NCBI RefSeq assembly: GCF_964340395.1
Contig: NC_135564.1
Span: 23,789,387 to 23,853,386, forward strand
Reading direction: 5' to 3'
DNA length: 64,000 nt
DNA from: Glandiceps talaboti
Lineage: Eukaryota; Hemichordata; Enteropneusta; Spengelidae
Shown: positions 11,195 through 22,549 of the stretch, piece by piece
Layout: each line of letters begins with the position of its first letter
Position numbering within the stretch: position 1 is the stretch's first letter
The notes under the pieces: generated by a model
Seen by the model: the letters and a program-made list of their open reading frames with translations, nothing else
Told to the model about the DNA's origin: nothing
Database searches by the model: none
Program-made: the position numbers and the translations under genes

Positions 11195-11831
11195 TGCCCC
11201 GGCCCTTCTCGGAGTACAGAGTACAGTACACTATGGACACAGCACTGCAGTACACAAACTAATTTCCAACTTCCATGACATGAATGACAGCGTTAACTTT
11301 CAACTTGACAAAGACACAGTTGTAATGGCGTTTGATATAATTTTATGTTGCTGAAGAGAACTGTTAACTTAGTATACATGTACACCTAGAGATTTGTTTA
11401 TTCTTGAACGATGCCTTAACGAAATTACATGTGAACCATGTTCACCCACTGAGTGAGAGCATGTAGTGAACGTTAAATTCACGTAATGCATTCGATCTAG
11501 TAGCGAAGCTCAAAAAGAAAGTTGAAGTTTTAGTGAGAATGAAACGGTGACGTGGCAGTATGAATTTATCTGAGTGAAGTTTTCAGCATAGACAGTCCAA
11601 TGTGGCCTAAATTTGGTCATCGCTTCGCCCATGAAGGGAAGATGCTTTGTGTAATAGCCAGCATATTGATGCAAACCCTGTCTAACCAGTCTGTTAATAA
11701 TTAACCAATCACGTCAATAGATAATGATAATAGCACGTAATTTCTAAACTACCCAAGACGTACTCTCCACGTCAGGAAATGGCCATGGGGCACATGAAAC
11801 TGTTTATATGTTTTCCATAGGTTGGGTCATA

Positions 11832-11940
11832 TTCCAAATGTCACAATAACATTTATATGCAACAATATTCTATACAGTGATTTAATGTTATCTTTCTTGG
11901 CTTTCAATTTTGCATGGTAATCACTCTCTAGAAATATATG
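11832..11940 (+). repeat. Direct repeat copy 2 (about 109 bp)
   Basis: Second copy of the 11085-11194 segment, with one A fewer near the start and a CGATT/CAATT difference. Confidence 0.8.
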
Positions 11941-12845
11941 AGCTAATAATTACAAGTGAGAACTGTGACTCAATGTCGTGTTCCACAACTTCAAAGCAAT
12001 GATAACCGAACATTTGCTAACAGTGAGCCCATATGCCAATCTTGTTTCTATTCACATAGCAAATGTAGACTGTGAGGCTAATAAGATGCCTCTGTGGCTA
12101 AAATTTGTATTTGCAGCTTGTAATTAGAACATACCCCATGATAATGTGACCAATTCATAGAGTACACTGAATTCACCTACTTGTAGTCAATACTGCTGCC
12201 AAAGTAAAAATGAAACAATTATTTACATCATAAACTGTGTTAGGGATGACAATTTTGGCTCTGGCCATGTTGAAATTTGAATTTTACCTCAAAGAAGACA
12301 TGCTGAAAGTCCAATCGGACAATCCTCAGATCATGCGTAATCTAACTACCACTGTCCGTATAAATTGAACTTGTATGAATATTATTCATTATTGAACATT
12401 ATCACAAAGAAATATGACCACAAGAAGTCTTAATATCATTATAATTTAAATTGGCCCCAGGATGAGAGTATAGGTGTAGGTTAAAGGTCAACAAGTTATG
12501 CATTTTGCAGTGCTTCTGATGCATATACCATTCCCACGACCAACTACATGTATTAAATGATGTTTTTCTGGTAAAATTAAGTGGAAATTTCTTTTTGCTC
12601 ATGAAAAATGCACACAAAAATTGCAATCGCTCGTCACTTGGAACATACTTGATAACCATTCACTTCCATGTGTTCAAAATGACAGGCTAGATAAACAAGA
12701 CTAATACATGACATTGTGTAGTACTAGTTATGGCAGCAAGTTTTGCAGCGATAGCTGCTGTTAAAGTAAGTGAATGAACTTTGGTGTTCACACAGTAGTG
12801 GGAATCGGTGGTGAAAGAGTTAAATCATGTTTACAAGTATTGAAG

Positions 12846-14100
12846 AAAGGAACTATACACAAGTATTCTGTTTGGTGCTCACTTTTACTGAATGGCAGCC
12901 ATATTTGTAGATAAAAATCATTATTAGTCCCCGCGGACGAAGTCCGGAACGGGGACTTATGGATTGGGTTCCGTCTGTCCGTGCGTCCGTGCGTCCGTCC
13001 ATCCGTACGTCCGCAGCCGTTTCTTGGAGATGCCTGTACGGATTTTTTTCAAACTTGGTACAGGGGCAACATGCTATGGCATACATATGCACGTCAATTT
13101 GTTTTATGATACGATCCAATATGGCCGCCTAGCAGCCATTTTGTTTGCGAATTTTCCCTGTCTAAAGCCATAACTCAGACATGCTCACACAGATCTCATT
13201 CAGAGTTGGTATTAGGACAGTGTTCTATGGCATATATGTGCATATTCATTGTTGTCATGATACGATCCAATATGGCCGCCTGGCAGCCATTTTGTTTGTG
13301 AATTTTCATGTCCAAAGCCATAACTTAGACATGCTTGAACAGATCTCATTCAAAGTTGGTATTAGGACAGTGTTCTATGACATACATGTGCATATCCATT
13401 TTCATTGTGATACGATCCAATATTGCTGCCTGGCAGCCATTTTGTTTGCAAATTTTCCATGTCCAAAGCCATAACTCAGACATGCTTGAACAGATCTCAT
13501 TCAAAGTTGGCATTAGGACAGTGTTCTATGACATACATGTGCATATCCATTTTCATTGTGATACGATCCAATATGGCTGCCTGGCAGCCATTTTGTTTGC
13601 AAATTTTCCATGTCCAAAGCCATAACTCAGACATGCTTGAACAGATCTCATTCAGAGTTGGTATTAGGACAGTGTTCTATGACATACATTTGCATATCCA
13701 TTTTCATATTGATATGATCCCCCATACCCGACCAATCCTTTATTGTTGTAAGCATGTTCCATGTCCGACAAGCAGACACAACATATCTAAGTCTGTTTGA
13801 TTTAGGTTCACAAGTGTTGTTGCGTGATCAGAGTAGTGCTAATTCCTTAAAACCCAATCATAGCGGGGACTATGTCATTCTCAATGGCTTGTTTCCTGCA
13901 TAATTCAAAAACTTTAATACATAGAGGCTCCATTCAAGTGTCTAACCTCATATTATCATATGCATTGGCAAATTATCTTTTGAGACCTTGACCTTTGACC
14001 ATCGGACCAATTATCAAAATCAAGCCAATTTCTGCCTATCACAGAAACATTGTAGTGTTTGAGGGTGTGTGTCTTCTACGAAGACTTGTCTAAATGAAAT
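12846..14100 (-). repeat. Family C tail fragment split by B2
   Basis: Left of the B2 insertion is ACTGAATGGCAGCCATATTT, then GTAGATAAAAATCATTA. Right of it the sequence resumes with CCTGCATAATTCAAAAAC, CCATTCAAGTGTCTAACC and GACCTTGACCTTTGACC. The same order is uninterrupted at 58270-58330, so the two halves are one family C unit. Confidence 0.65.
12924..13893 (-). repeat. Family B repeat B2 (full length)
   Basis: Head hairpin: AGTCCCCGCGGAC, GAA, then GTCCGGAACGGGGACT at 12926-12957, followed by a CCGT/GCGT microsatellite (12970-13012). Then a body and tandem units of about 150 bp, with repeat starts at 13170, 13318, 13469 and 13620. Units contain the perfect inverted repeat ATGGCTGCCTGGCAGCCAT (one Gly-coding difference in some). 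The right end has GCGGGGACTA, the inverse of the first ten head bases, then about 20 nt ending CTTG-TT. Confidence 0.8.
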
Positions 14101-14377
14101 TGTCTATTGGCAGAGAAGAAAGCCTTGACCTAGTAATGTTATTCTTTTGGAATGATTGAAAATAATGAACTGTTAAGTTATTTGAATTGTAAAGGAATGT
14201 CTATCTCTGCTACTAGAGTATGTCTGACAAGGATTGAACTGTTAAGGAGATGCACATCCTTGGTTCAGAGCAAAAAAACAACACAGACAAGCCAAAACAT
14301 GCACCTGTAGTAAAAACCGCCACTGTATGTGACAAAATTGTGGTAAAGTTAGTTGATTTAATATTCTTGTTTTGTAG
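14101..14377. other. Intron upstream of the transmembrane exon
   Basis: Unique intron sequence ending in a good acceptor (ATATTCTTGTTTTGTAG at 14361-14377) before the transmembrane exon. Nothing else was recognised. Confidence 0.6.
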
Positions 14378-14543
14378 AAGGTCCAACCAGTTCAGCCAGG
14401 TCAGAAGATGAAGGTGGTATGAGTTCTATGATTATATGGATTATCATAGGCTGTATTGTGGGTGGTACTGTCATTGCTGCTGTCATTGTCACTATCTACA
14501 TGTGTAAGAGACGCTCTGATTACATTATGGCAAAGAAACGCAA
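14378..14543 (+). CDS. DCC/neogenin-like netrin receptor, transmembrane exon
   Basis: A 166-nt exon between TTTTGTAG (acceptor, 14376-14377) and GTAAGT (donor, 14544). It starts with AA, completing a codon begun in the previous exon. It encodes a short Ser/Glu linker (GPTSSARSEDEGG), a membrane segment starting IIWIIIGCIVGG and ending VIVTIYM, then a basic stop-transfer and cytoplasmic start (CKRRSDYIMAKKRK). It ends with two bases, which join the first G of the P1 exon at 37433 to form AAG. DCC-family receptors are single-pass netrin/RGM receptors with four Ig and six FN3 domains outside and P1-P3 motifs inside; only the membrane region is here. The assignment rests on phase continuity with the P1 exon. 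The following intron is 22.9 kb. Confidence 0.85.
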
Positions 14544-14586
14544 GTAAGTCTACTCTCCCTTGTGTTGTACGAAAGTCTCTATTTCA

Positions 14587-14850
14587 TTAGTCCCCCATAA
14601 CAGACTTGGCTCTGTCCGTCTCTGCGTCCATAATGCGTAATAATATTTCTCTCTTTTCAATCAAACCTGGCACAAAGGTGACATATATGGGACATATGCA
14701 CGTCACTTTCTTTCATGACATATACAAATTTGACCAAAAGGCAGCCATATTTGTATTCAAAAATAAATATTTACTTCATAACCCAAAAAACTAACACATA
14801 GAGACTCAAATCACAGGCTTAAACACAGAACCCCTATATAAAGAGGATTA
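14587..14850 (-). repeat. Family C repeat, head-containing fragment (C2)
   Basis: Begins TTAGTCCCCCATAACAGAC, has a reduced CTGTCCGT stretch, then the family C body (CAAACCTGGCACAAAGGTGA, CATATGCACGTCACTTTC, GCAGCCATATTTG). It starts 43 bp after the donor of the transmembrane exon. Confidence 0.65.
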
Positions 14851-15173
14851 TGGCTAATCTATGCAAATGCGGGAAATTCAAACTGCTGTACAGAGCACTA
14901 GCTTCTGGGTCTTGTTTTCAGCATTTTTTCTGTACTCCAAGAAACACAGGTCATGAATCATGTACACATTGTTTGTGAATGTTGTAGGATGGTAACTTGA
15001 TACACTAATTAGTTGAAAATCAATCAGTTTGTATCATAGAATGTAAAAACCTTTCAAAATGAGACAAATTCTCCTGCAAACAGCTGTTTAGATTGTGTGT
15101 CACTCAGGATTATTCAAATATGTGACATTTGCATGTGAACAACCCAGATAGGGAATGTTTATGTTTTGGTGAT
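14851..15173. other. Intron, nothing recognised
   Basis: Unique sequence between the C2 fragment and the 4-kb TIR element. Confidence 0.4.
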
Positions 15174-15792
15174 TACTCAGCTTGAACGGAGGGTACCGAA
15201 TTAGCATATTTTACATTGTCTAAGCACCTCGTTTTCGCTACCTCGCTGAATTGTGTCAGTTACGGGAACCGGCGTACAGTCTCAGAAACTACGCCGTGTA
15301 TTCAAACAGAATGAAAATTTTCTTTGAAATATAACCATTTCGATTGACAATAAACCATTTACTAAGATTCTTTAAAGTATTTGACTAGAGAGCAAGCAAT
15401 TCATTTACGATGGCAGAATTTCCGTGCCGAAGCGCATGCAACGAACCACGCATGCAAACCTAGCTCTAGCTGAAAACACTTACTTAAAGGGCCTTATAGG
15501 GCTTGAGTCAAGGGGAAACTTTCACAAACTGTTGTCTATACCATCGATAGTAGCTGGTCCAAATTTCAAGGCCGTACGGTACATTGCATGTATTTGCGGC
15601 ATGATTAAGTGACGCCGTGCAGAGACCAATACGTCTATTGAATTCTGCGCTATGCAGGGAATGGATAACGCAACTGTATATGGAACAAATGAGTGTTTTT
15701 ACGCTGGTTACTTACGAGTTTTTCCATATATGACCACAGAAATAAAGACACCCTAAGAGTTTGTTTTTTCCCCAAATATACGATACTGCCAT

Positions 15793-15874
15793 CTCTGGAT
15801 GTATGCGCTACGATGTTCGACATGTCTTTCCATCTGGAAAGACGTGTCGAACATCGTAGCGCATACATCCAGAG
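15793..15874. repeat. 39-bp-arm near-perfect hairpin
   Basis: Arms at 15793-15831 and 15836-15874 are reverse complements with one mismatch, around the 4-nt loop ATCT. The left arm begins CTCTGGATGTATGCGCTACG. It lies inside the 4-kb TIR element, outside any recognised reading frame. Such long arms with so little divergence imply a recent origin or maintenance by conversion. Confidence 0.85.
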
Positions 15875-16513
15875 CTAAATCCAGGGCTGTTGTACCAGAC
15901 TGTCTCGCTTTCATACATAGCGAGAACAGTGCGTTATAAGCTTACATCGTTTATTAGTTTTTGTAAATCCAATTCAAAGTCTTTTAGGTGAATTTTTTAG
16001 GTTTTTAACATTTATATTTCTTTTACTATTATGTTTAGTGTTTTTGAAGTATTATTATTAAGACTATTACAGGTAACATGTAACTTAAATACCAAAAGTG
16101 AACAGCAAGACCAAGCTAGAAAACTTGAAAACATCAGAAAGTAACAATACAAACACCATTTTCAAAACAGAAGCTATTACGTTGATAACTCTTTACTCAG
16201 GCCTAAGAAGTAATTGTTTGGTTCCGATTATCAAACCCTACCTAGTTTTTTCACTGCTTAGTCGACCCTAAACTTTTTTTTAAGTATTCGAGAAAAAATA
16301 TGATGTGAATTCTCACAAGAAATAATGGATGTGGAAACTGACACCAACCTAGGAAGACAATACATAGAACTATTCTTCCAATCTGAAACGGCTGTATATC
16401 TGATAGGAAGAAATAAACAAACACAGAGACCTTTTGGAAAACAATGGAAACCCTAAACTAGACACTCGCACATGAAAAAAAATATATATAATAAAATAGA
16501 CTAAAAATTCTAC

Positions 16514-17428
16514 CTACACATGTACCCCACCTTTGCTAAATTTTAATAATCGGAACCACACATTTTTTTTATTAGGTGTTATGTTTGATTTTTCTTGAAA
16601 CTGAAAATCGTTATCATCCCAATCTCTGTCCTCGCCCTCATCCCCATCATCTTCCCTCTCAAACACACATTCTTCTGGTAAATTATATTCTTCTTCAAAC
16701 TGTACAAGAGTTTCTAGCTCATCAATAATGTCAAGTATTTTTTCACCCTCTGTTAACACGATGTCATCCACTTCCATATCATTCTCTCCCCTATGTGTAT
16801 ATTCGTTGCTTTCACAATTTCCGCAGTTTTTACAATAACATCCTGGCCCACATTTAAGACCCTTTTTAACACAATCACATTGTTTGTTTTTGCACCCCTT
16901 TACATTTACAACCCTTTGTGTATTTGTCAACAGTATCTTTAACCATTGCTATATTTTCTTCTGAATCCCACAAGATACTTAAATTGTTACCATTAGCAAT
17001 AAAACCATGACTATTATAATCTGGTAATACTATCGTACTTTGATGCGACTGATGCCATATTTTAGATACAAAGCAAGACCTCAACCAATGATACTTTAAT
17101 GCGGTAGGGTTTGGCATATTTTCCTCCTCAAACCGTGTTCTTACTTGTATCCGATACCTTATTATTTCAAGCCACAACTTATTTTTTTGTATTTTTCACG
17201 CTTCATTATCTTTTTCAACCATACCTCATATACGCATACATCTTTTTGGGAAACACTTCTGTATGTTTTATTATTGCTCATAAAACGAATCAACTGTTGC
17301 AGCTTATGTTGAACGATAGCTTTTTGTGTTGACCCATTTTCCACCTCTCGATCTAATTTTATCACATCATGGATTTCACAACAATTGTTCATGTATTGTT
17401 TTCGCATAACTGTCATGTTATCTATCAA
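16514..17428 (-). pseudogene. CXC-domain (tesmin/TSO1-like) transposon protein, frameshifted
   Basis: Three minus-strand frames continue one another. The first (17428-about 17185) is a helical region ending VWLKKIMKREKYKK. After a shift in an A run near 17180 comes a region with FEEENMPNPTALKYHWLRSC, then a WDSEENIAM segment and YTKGCKCK. After a second shift near 16890 comes the cysteine cluster GCKNKQCDCVKKGLKCGPGC, then YCKNCGNC, followed by an acidic tail with VLTEGEKILDIIDELETL. From my knowledge, a cluster with CGPGCxCxNC after a WDSEEN box recurs in transposon-encoded proteins of invertebrates, resembling CXC DNA-binding repeats of tesmin/TSO1. The gene starts where a Mutator-like TIR begins, so its 5' part may be lost. 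Function is unknown; the copy is broken. Confidence 0.65.
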
Positions 17429-17575
17429 TCTGATTAAAATCCGATGTAAATGTCGGCTAATCGTTCACTGCTATTTTACCTTCGTTATTATTTTGCCTGA
17501 ATTGACCTTCTTGGTACATGTTTATATTTTTTAGCCTGATCGGAGGCGATCAGGCTAAAAAATGTAAACATATAG
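17426..17575. mobile_element. Isolated Mutator-like TIR end with palindrome
   Basis: From CAATCTGATTAAAATCCG at 17426 the sequence closely follows the terminal inverted repeat of the 2.2-kb element at 52230 for about 110 bp. It then folds back at AGCCTGATCGGAGGCGATCA (about 17535-17554) and ends in GGCTAAAAAATGTAAACAT. The right arm is only about 30 bp long, so this is an internal-deletion product, not a complete element. No 10-bp target duplication is visible. Confidence 0.7.
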
Positions 17576-17855
17576 ATGTGCAAGCTGTGCATTGTTTATA
17601 AATGACACGTATTTTATTTAGGACAACCTTGCTTTTGGGTGATAGAACAGTTGAGTGTTTTAATAGGATCATATTTAAACTGTACAAGTCAAAAATTACA
17701 ATAGCAATAAAGTAAATGAAAAAGGAGCAATGTCCAATATATGGACAAATGAAATAAATGACCCAAGGTGACACTCTAGACAAACAGTTCAACACAAATT
17801 TACATCTCAGATAAAGTTCAGACAGAAAGCAAAGTTCTCCACATCCACACTAATA

Positions 17856-18522
17856 GAGAGTTTCGGCTACACGTTCAACTTGTACACGAACGCGCAACTC
17901 ACTCACGTTCACGTTCACGTACCAGCTGTGACCTAATTTTGCTTCGGCGAGCCGTTTACGTATATCAATAATAGATTACATGGTTAACCTAAATATTACA
18001 TTAATTTTTTGGCTATATGACATAAACAGCGCAATGACAATAACCGAATGGCTTGACATTATGACAAGACAAATAATTAAGCAGATATATTTAGAATTTA
18101 CTTGAATAATCTCGTATGTTCACAATAAAATCACCCTGTAGTATCTTGATGATTGCAGTTACAGTCATCATCATACATCGTGATTTCTGTGCAAAATTAG
18201 TTACGTGAAGGCAGCCACAGATTCAAGGCTGCATTTTAGATATTTATCAAGGAAAACCAAAGTTACCGAGGTGTATTATGTTGTGAAGGGTCAACACCTT
18301 GCTAAAAGCATCAACATTTTTTATTATATTAGTGATGATTTTACAAAAAAAATTAAAAGAAATTTCACGTTGTTTACTTACGTGTAAACAGTCGTCGCCA
18401 CGTTCGAAACGCCCGCGAAACTTGTCAGTACGCAGAGAAGTAGGTCAAAATTGAGATGTAGTAGCACAAAATCTCCTACGTCACACGTGCGCGTACACGT
18501 TGAACGTGTAGCCGAAAGTCTC
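17856..18522. mobile_element. 667-bp MITE nested in the 4-kb TIR element
   Basis: Terminal inverted repeats begin GAGAGTTTCGGCTACACGTT on the left and its complement with one difference on the right. Similarity continues weakly for about 33 bp. TAATA flanks both ends (17851-17855 and 18523-18527), a likely 5-bp target duplication. There is no coding capacity. Confidence 0.7.
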
Positions 18523-19232
18523 TAATATGCGGATGACTCGGAAAGCTGAATGTCTTGTCACAAATCCCTCCTTCAACCAACCATCAGCTACTATATACCT
18601 GCAAGACAAAACAATTTTGTGTGTGAAGTTGGTCTGAAATTAATTACGAAATGCTTATATCCAATATTACTATTTGAGCTGAGTCAATCTAGTTTCAAAG
18701 GCCGAAACGGAATATACGTGTACGCGTATAGCTCAGCGTACTAGCGTGTGCTCTTGGCTTGGCAACACGCGTAGTCACAGTGATTCAATAGGAAGGTCGC
18801 CATGATGGAAACATCCATTCACGGTCAACTTTAAATGTCTGTAAGTTTGTATCAAGACCTTGAGCCAAACAGAAATTACGTTTCAACGTTTCTCATATCA
18901 TGATAAATCAATAGCAGGACTTATTTTGAATGTAAATATCATTGCATGCATTTGCGGCATCGTTAAACTTGTAACAATATTCGATTGCTAAAAACCCATA
19001 GCATCGTCAAAATGACAGTTTCACTGCATAGAAATTCTTGAAAAATTACATGCGAATACTTACCAACAAGGCTATTCAATATCACCATAAATTAGGTATG
19101 GTTGGTTAACGGCGACGAAAATTTCTGTGAAAACCTACTAACGGTCACTGTCCAACTAGAGGGCGCTGTCTGAATTCAAATATAATCCTCATAAATATAT
19201 GCTAATTAGGTACCCTCCGTTCAAGCTGTACT

Positions 19233-19767
19233 TGCCAGTGAGTCACCACAAGTTCTCCACCTCCAAAACATACAGTCAGTCATATGCAAAATAGGGTGCC
19301 ATGCACAGGCAGTCATGCCTTTAAGCTGAGCTTGGTGTTAGATTTATTGAGTAGAACACAGAAAATATCTCGAAAGAATAATATATATCAAATTTTCAAT
19401 GTGAAATTGGTTGCTTGACTCTCAGTACTTTTACTAATACCTACTTCTGGGACTTAGGCTAGCATATGTGATCAGTAGAATGTCTCATTCACATTTCAAA
19501 CTATGAGGGTTGGTTGTGTACATCACTATATGAATAGCCAATCATTACAGACTATGATATAATCCCCACCCATACTTTTCTCCATTTAAATATATGATCC
19601 TTCACAGGCAATGTCATCTCTCTAGGGAAGCTTGTTGCCAAGTACTCTTTAGGTTACCCATTTGCTCAAATGCTCAATTAATTGTCCACCCCATTAATGT
19701 CATAGAAACTTTGCAGTATTGATTTGTTGTCAGTTTCTTTTAAATCAATGTAAGCATAACTGAATTG
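19233..19767. other. Intron, nothing recognised
   Basis: Sequence after the 4-kb element with no exon or repeat family that I can name. Confidence 0.4.
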
Positions 19768-20535
19768 TGTGTGTGTGTGTGTGCACGACTTAAACTCAAC
19801 AACTGCTGGGCCAAATGTTAGCACAACTGAACTGATAAGGTTAAGTAGTGCTATAGGTATGGTGCGGTGTGTGTCTGTCCATCCGTCTTTCTGTCTGTCT
19901 GTGTGTGGACGTCTTAAACTCAAAAACCAATTTTGGTCAAAAACTTGTAACTCAATAAGTACTTGGTCAATGAGGCTGAAACTTATTGAGATGTTTCTGA
20001 AAGTGTTATTCTGCAGATTTTGTTCAAAACATTTTGACACAATTGGCCCTAGCAGCCATGACAACTAAATGACAGTATATTTTGCTCATAACATCTGGTA
20101 GGCAAGTGTGTAAACATTCAAAATGTATGCAAATACCCTATCAACCATGACCATACCCATAGCAACAGCCAAACAGTGGTGTATTTCACAAAGATAACAG
20201 GGATTAATAGACAACTAAATAAACATTCCAAAAATGTATGCAAATATACCTAGCAACAAGACCACACCCATAGCAACAGCCATATGATGTATATCACAAA
20301 GATTACATCAGGTATTCATAGACAAATGAATGAACATTCAAAAAATGTATGCATATATGTCTAGGAACATGACCACGCCCATAGCAACAGCCAAATGATT
20401 GCATATATTGCAAAGATAACAGGGCTGGATGGGCAACTGGATAATCATTCAGCAAACCAATACCCATACCTAGTATGGATGAGCAGGTGGATAAACAATT
20501 TTAAAACTGTACAGTTGTCCTACAACACCAGGGGT
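19768..20535 (-). repeat. Family A repeat A4, with a fragment of an older A copy at its left
   Basis: 19768-19817 is the microsatellite-plus-body part of a family A copy (GTGTGTG, then ACTTAAACTCAACAACTGCT). At 19818 a new head starts (TTAGCACAACTGAACTGATA, GGTTAAGTAGTGCTATAG). CTGT microsatellite, body and about four tandem units follow to the terminal ACAGTTGTCCTACAACACC at 20512-20530. Confidence 0.7.
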
Positions 20536-22549
20536 GAAAAAATAATTTTGTGAACTGGTGGTTCCCACACCAGTGCCTTAAAAAATCCAGTGGTCCTGCT
20601 GAAAGAATTAGTGGTCCCAGGTCCCGCTAATGTGAAACATTAAATCTTGCCTATGAATCTGTATATTCAGAGGTACACCACTTTTAGTTGAACAATATCC
20701 AACTTATAATAATAAATATAAAGTTGACATGCTTGGTTTCAGTCAATTGACATTTCTATTCTATTTGTAATGGTTATTTTTGAGGCATCGACGAAACGAA
20801 AAACCTAAAATGGACTTCACTTGAATCTCACGAAGGATCAGAAATTTGACAGAAATATGCGACAAGAACATTAGAAAACAGTGTTAGTCATGGTTCAACA
20901 GTGCAGTATGACGACAAAAGTTGTACTACGTTTTGTCAAACTTGTCGGGAAAACCCAGACATTTGCAAACAAACCATCACAACTGTACAAAGAAACTGAC
21001 CCCTTCAAAGTTGATCCTATAAAATCTCACGAAAAAAACTAGGAACACATACATTGCCTGACTAGAGGGAGTCCGTGTGACTTTGGCAAATATCTCATTA
21101 CAGTGCTAATAAAGATACTTCGTTGACTATCTGTAACCCTAGAATCAGACTGTTCATTTTGTGTCTTGCTGGTCAGTTGTTTTCCTATAACTCCATAGCT
21201 CAAAAGATTGACCATTGCTGTGTTGTCCATTTAAAACTTTACAGCCATTCGCATTTCAGATCGGGTCTAAATTATTTACGAGATGGGTAGCCACACAGCA
21301 AATGTATTTGAGAAATTGTAGCTTTTTTGAGAGTTAGTGTGGACAATGACGTCCTATGTTTACAGATAGTAACAGATAACATATGGTGGGAAATGCCTTG
21401 GCGCATACCATATATCTCTAGGGTTGGTCTTAGCACATTTTTAGTTACACCTAAATTACATGTAAGGAGAAAATGAAACAGGTGGTGTATATTTTTGATC
21501 GTGTAATGTTTTATCTATTACAAAGTAAATGATAATAAGCAGTATAAATGCTCAGATTTGGAGTGCATTTGTGTTATGTGTCTAACAAGCAATCCACACA
21601 CCCAAAATGGAATGAGCCACTACGAAAGGATCTGTACATTTGTTTGAAACTTCAAACCCAGTCATCAACACACATGTGCACACATCTGTTATTCGAAGTC
21701 AACTGTACATGACCAGCATATTGCAGAAAGCAATGCAGGGGGACTGGTATCGCCAACCCATGTAAGTCACACGACAAGTGAGCTAGACCATCATGCAATG
21801 CGATTTGTATGCTCGCAGATACCTTCAGAGGACGCCATCTTAAATCTCATATCTTCCCTATACTACTACATGCAAAGCTTTGAAGCCTAGCAGAGGGCGG
21901 AAGTTCACCATCCTCGTTCACAACTAGTTATTTCTGGAAATCGAAATTCTGCTATTTTTAGTACTTTTTGAATTTTTTTCCAACGGCATTTCTATCGTAT
22001 ACCATAGTAATATTAATAAAATGACATTTTTGGTCAAAATTAGGTGTTTTTTCGATTCTCTTAATTCATAAACTTATGATGTTGTCGGAAAAGCCACTAC
22101 ATGTGACAATCAGCTGAAGTGAAAACAAACTACGTTTGCACATTTGTATTTGTGCATTTATTGTCATTTTTAGACTAATTTTCCTGAAAATTCACAAATT
22201 TTGGGATTTTTGTCACATTTTAAAGTTGTCTGTCTCTACGTTTTTCAAAATCCATGAACGAAGAATTGTAGTACACGTGAATACGAATCGAATGATATAC
22301 TGGGTGCTTAGGCACGTAGTGAATTCCTTGACGAAGATAGGATTTGAACGTAGTCCTTGCAGTCATATAGAATTTTCGAAAATGTCATGTCACCATGTAT
22401 GACAACCATGGGACAGCAGGTTCGTAAATCGTCAACAGGTATGTTCTATACAAAGCATTTATCCCCAAAAATTGGTGAATTACGTGATGTAACAAACTAA
22501 GGCTTTCGAGAGAAAATAAATTCGTAACTGTGAATAAATGTTTGTGTAA
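20536..22549. other. Intron, nothing recognised
   Basis: About 2 kb without a recognised gene, RNA or repeat family. The open frames 21039-21230 and 22136-22402 have no domain signal. Confidence 0.4.

Larger units (their letters stand above)
10690..12845. other. Intronic sequence; only a pair of 110-bp direct repeats stands out
   Basis: No exon with convincing splice sites was found. Two nearly identical segments at 11085-11194 and 11832-11940 are in direct orientation. The open frames here do not resemble known families. Confidence 0.4.
15178..19228 (-). mobile_element. 4.05-kb DNA transposon with about 35-bp TIRs
   Basis: The ends are inverted copies: CAGCTTGAACGGAGGGTACC then GAATTAGCATAT on the left, and the complement with one or two differences on the right, ending at 19228. 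TACT flanks both sides (15174-15177 and 19229-19232), consistent with a 4-bp target duplication, although four bases could match by chance. Inside are a broken minus-strand gene with a CXC cysteine domain, a long hairpin, a Mutator-like TIR fragment and a MITE. No DDE transposase motif was recognised, so the superfamily is left open. A second short similarity (GCATTTGCGGCAT at about 15590 and 18950) is in direct orientation. Confidence 0.7.

Noticed and set aside
13181-13800. Long plus-strand open frames in family B repeats (MLEQISFKVGIRTVFYDIHV type)
   Set aside because: The same peptide appears in several frames because about 150-bp units shift the frame; the sequence belongs to a noncoding repeat with hairpin ends.
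18700-18770. Start of a second gene in the 4-kb TIR element
   Set aside because: Frames are short and without domain signal; the stretch is more likely noncoding.
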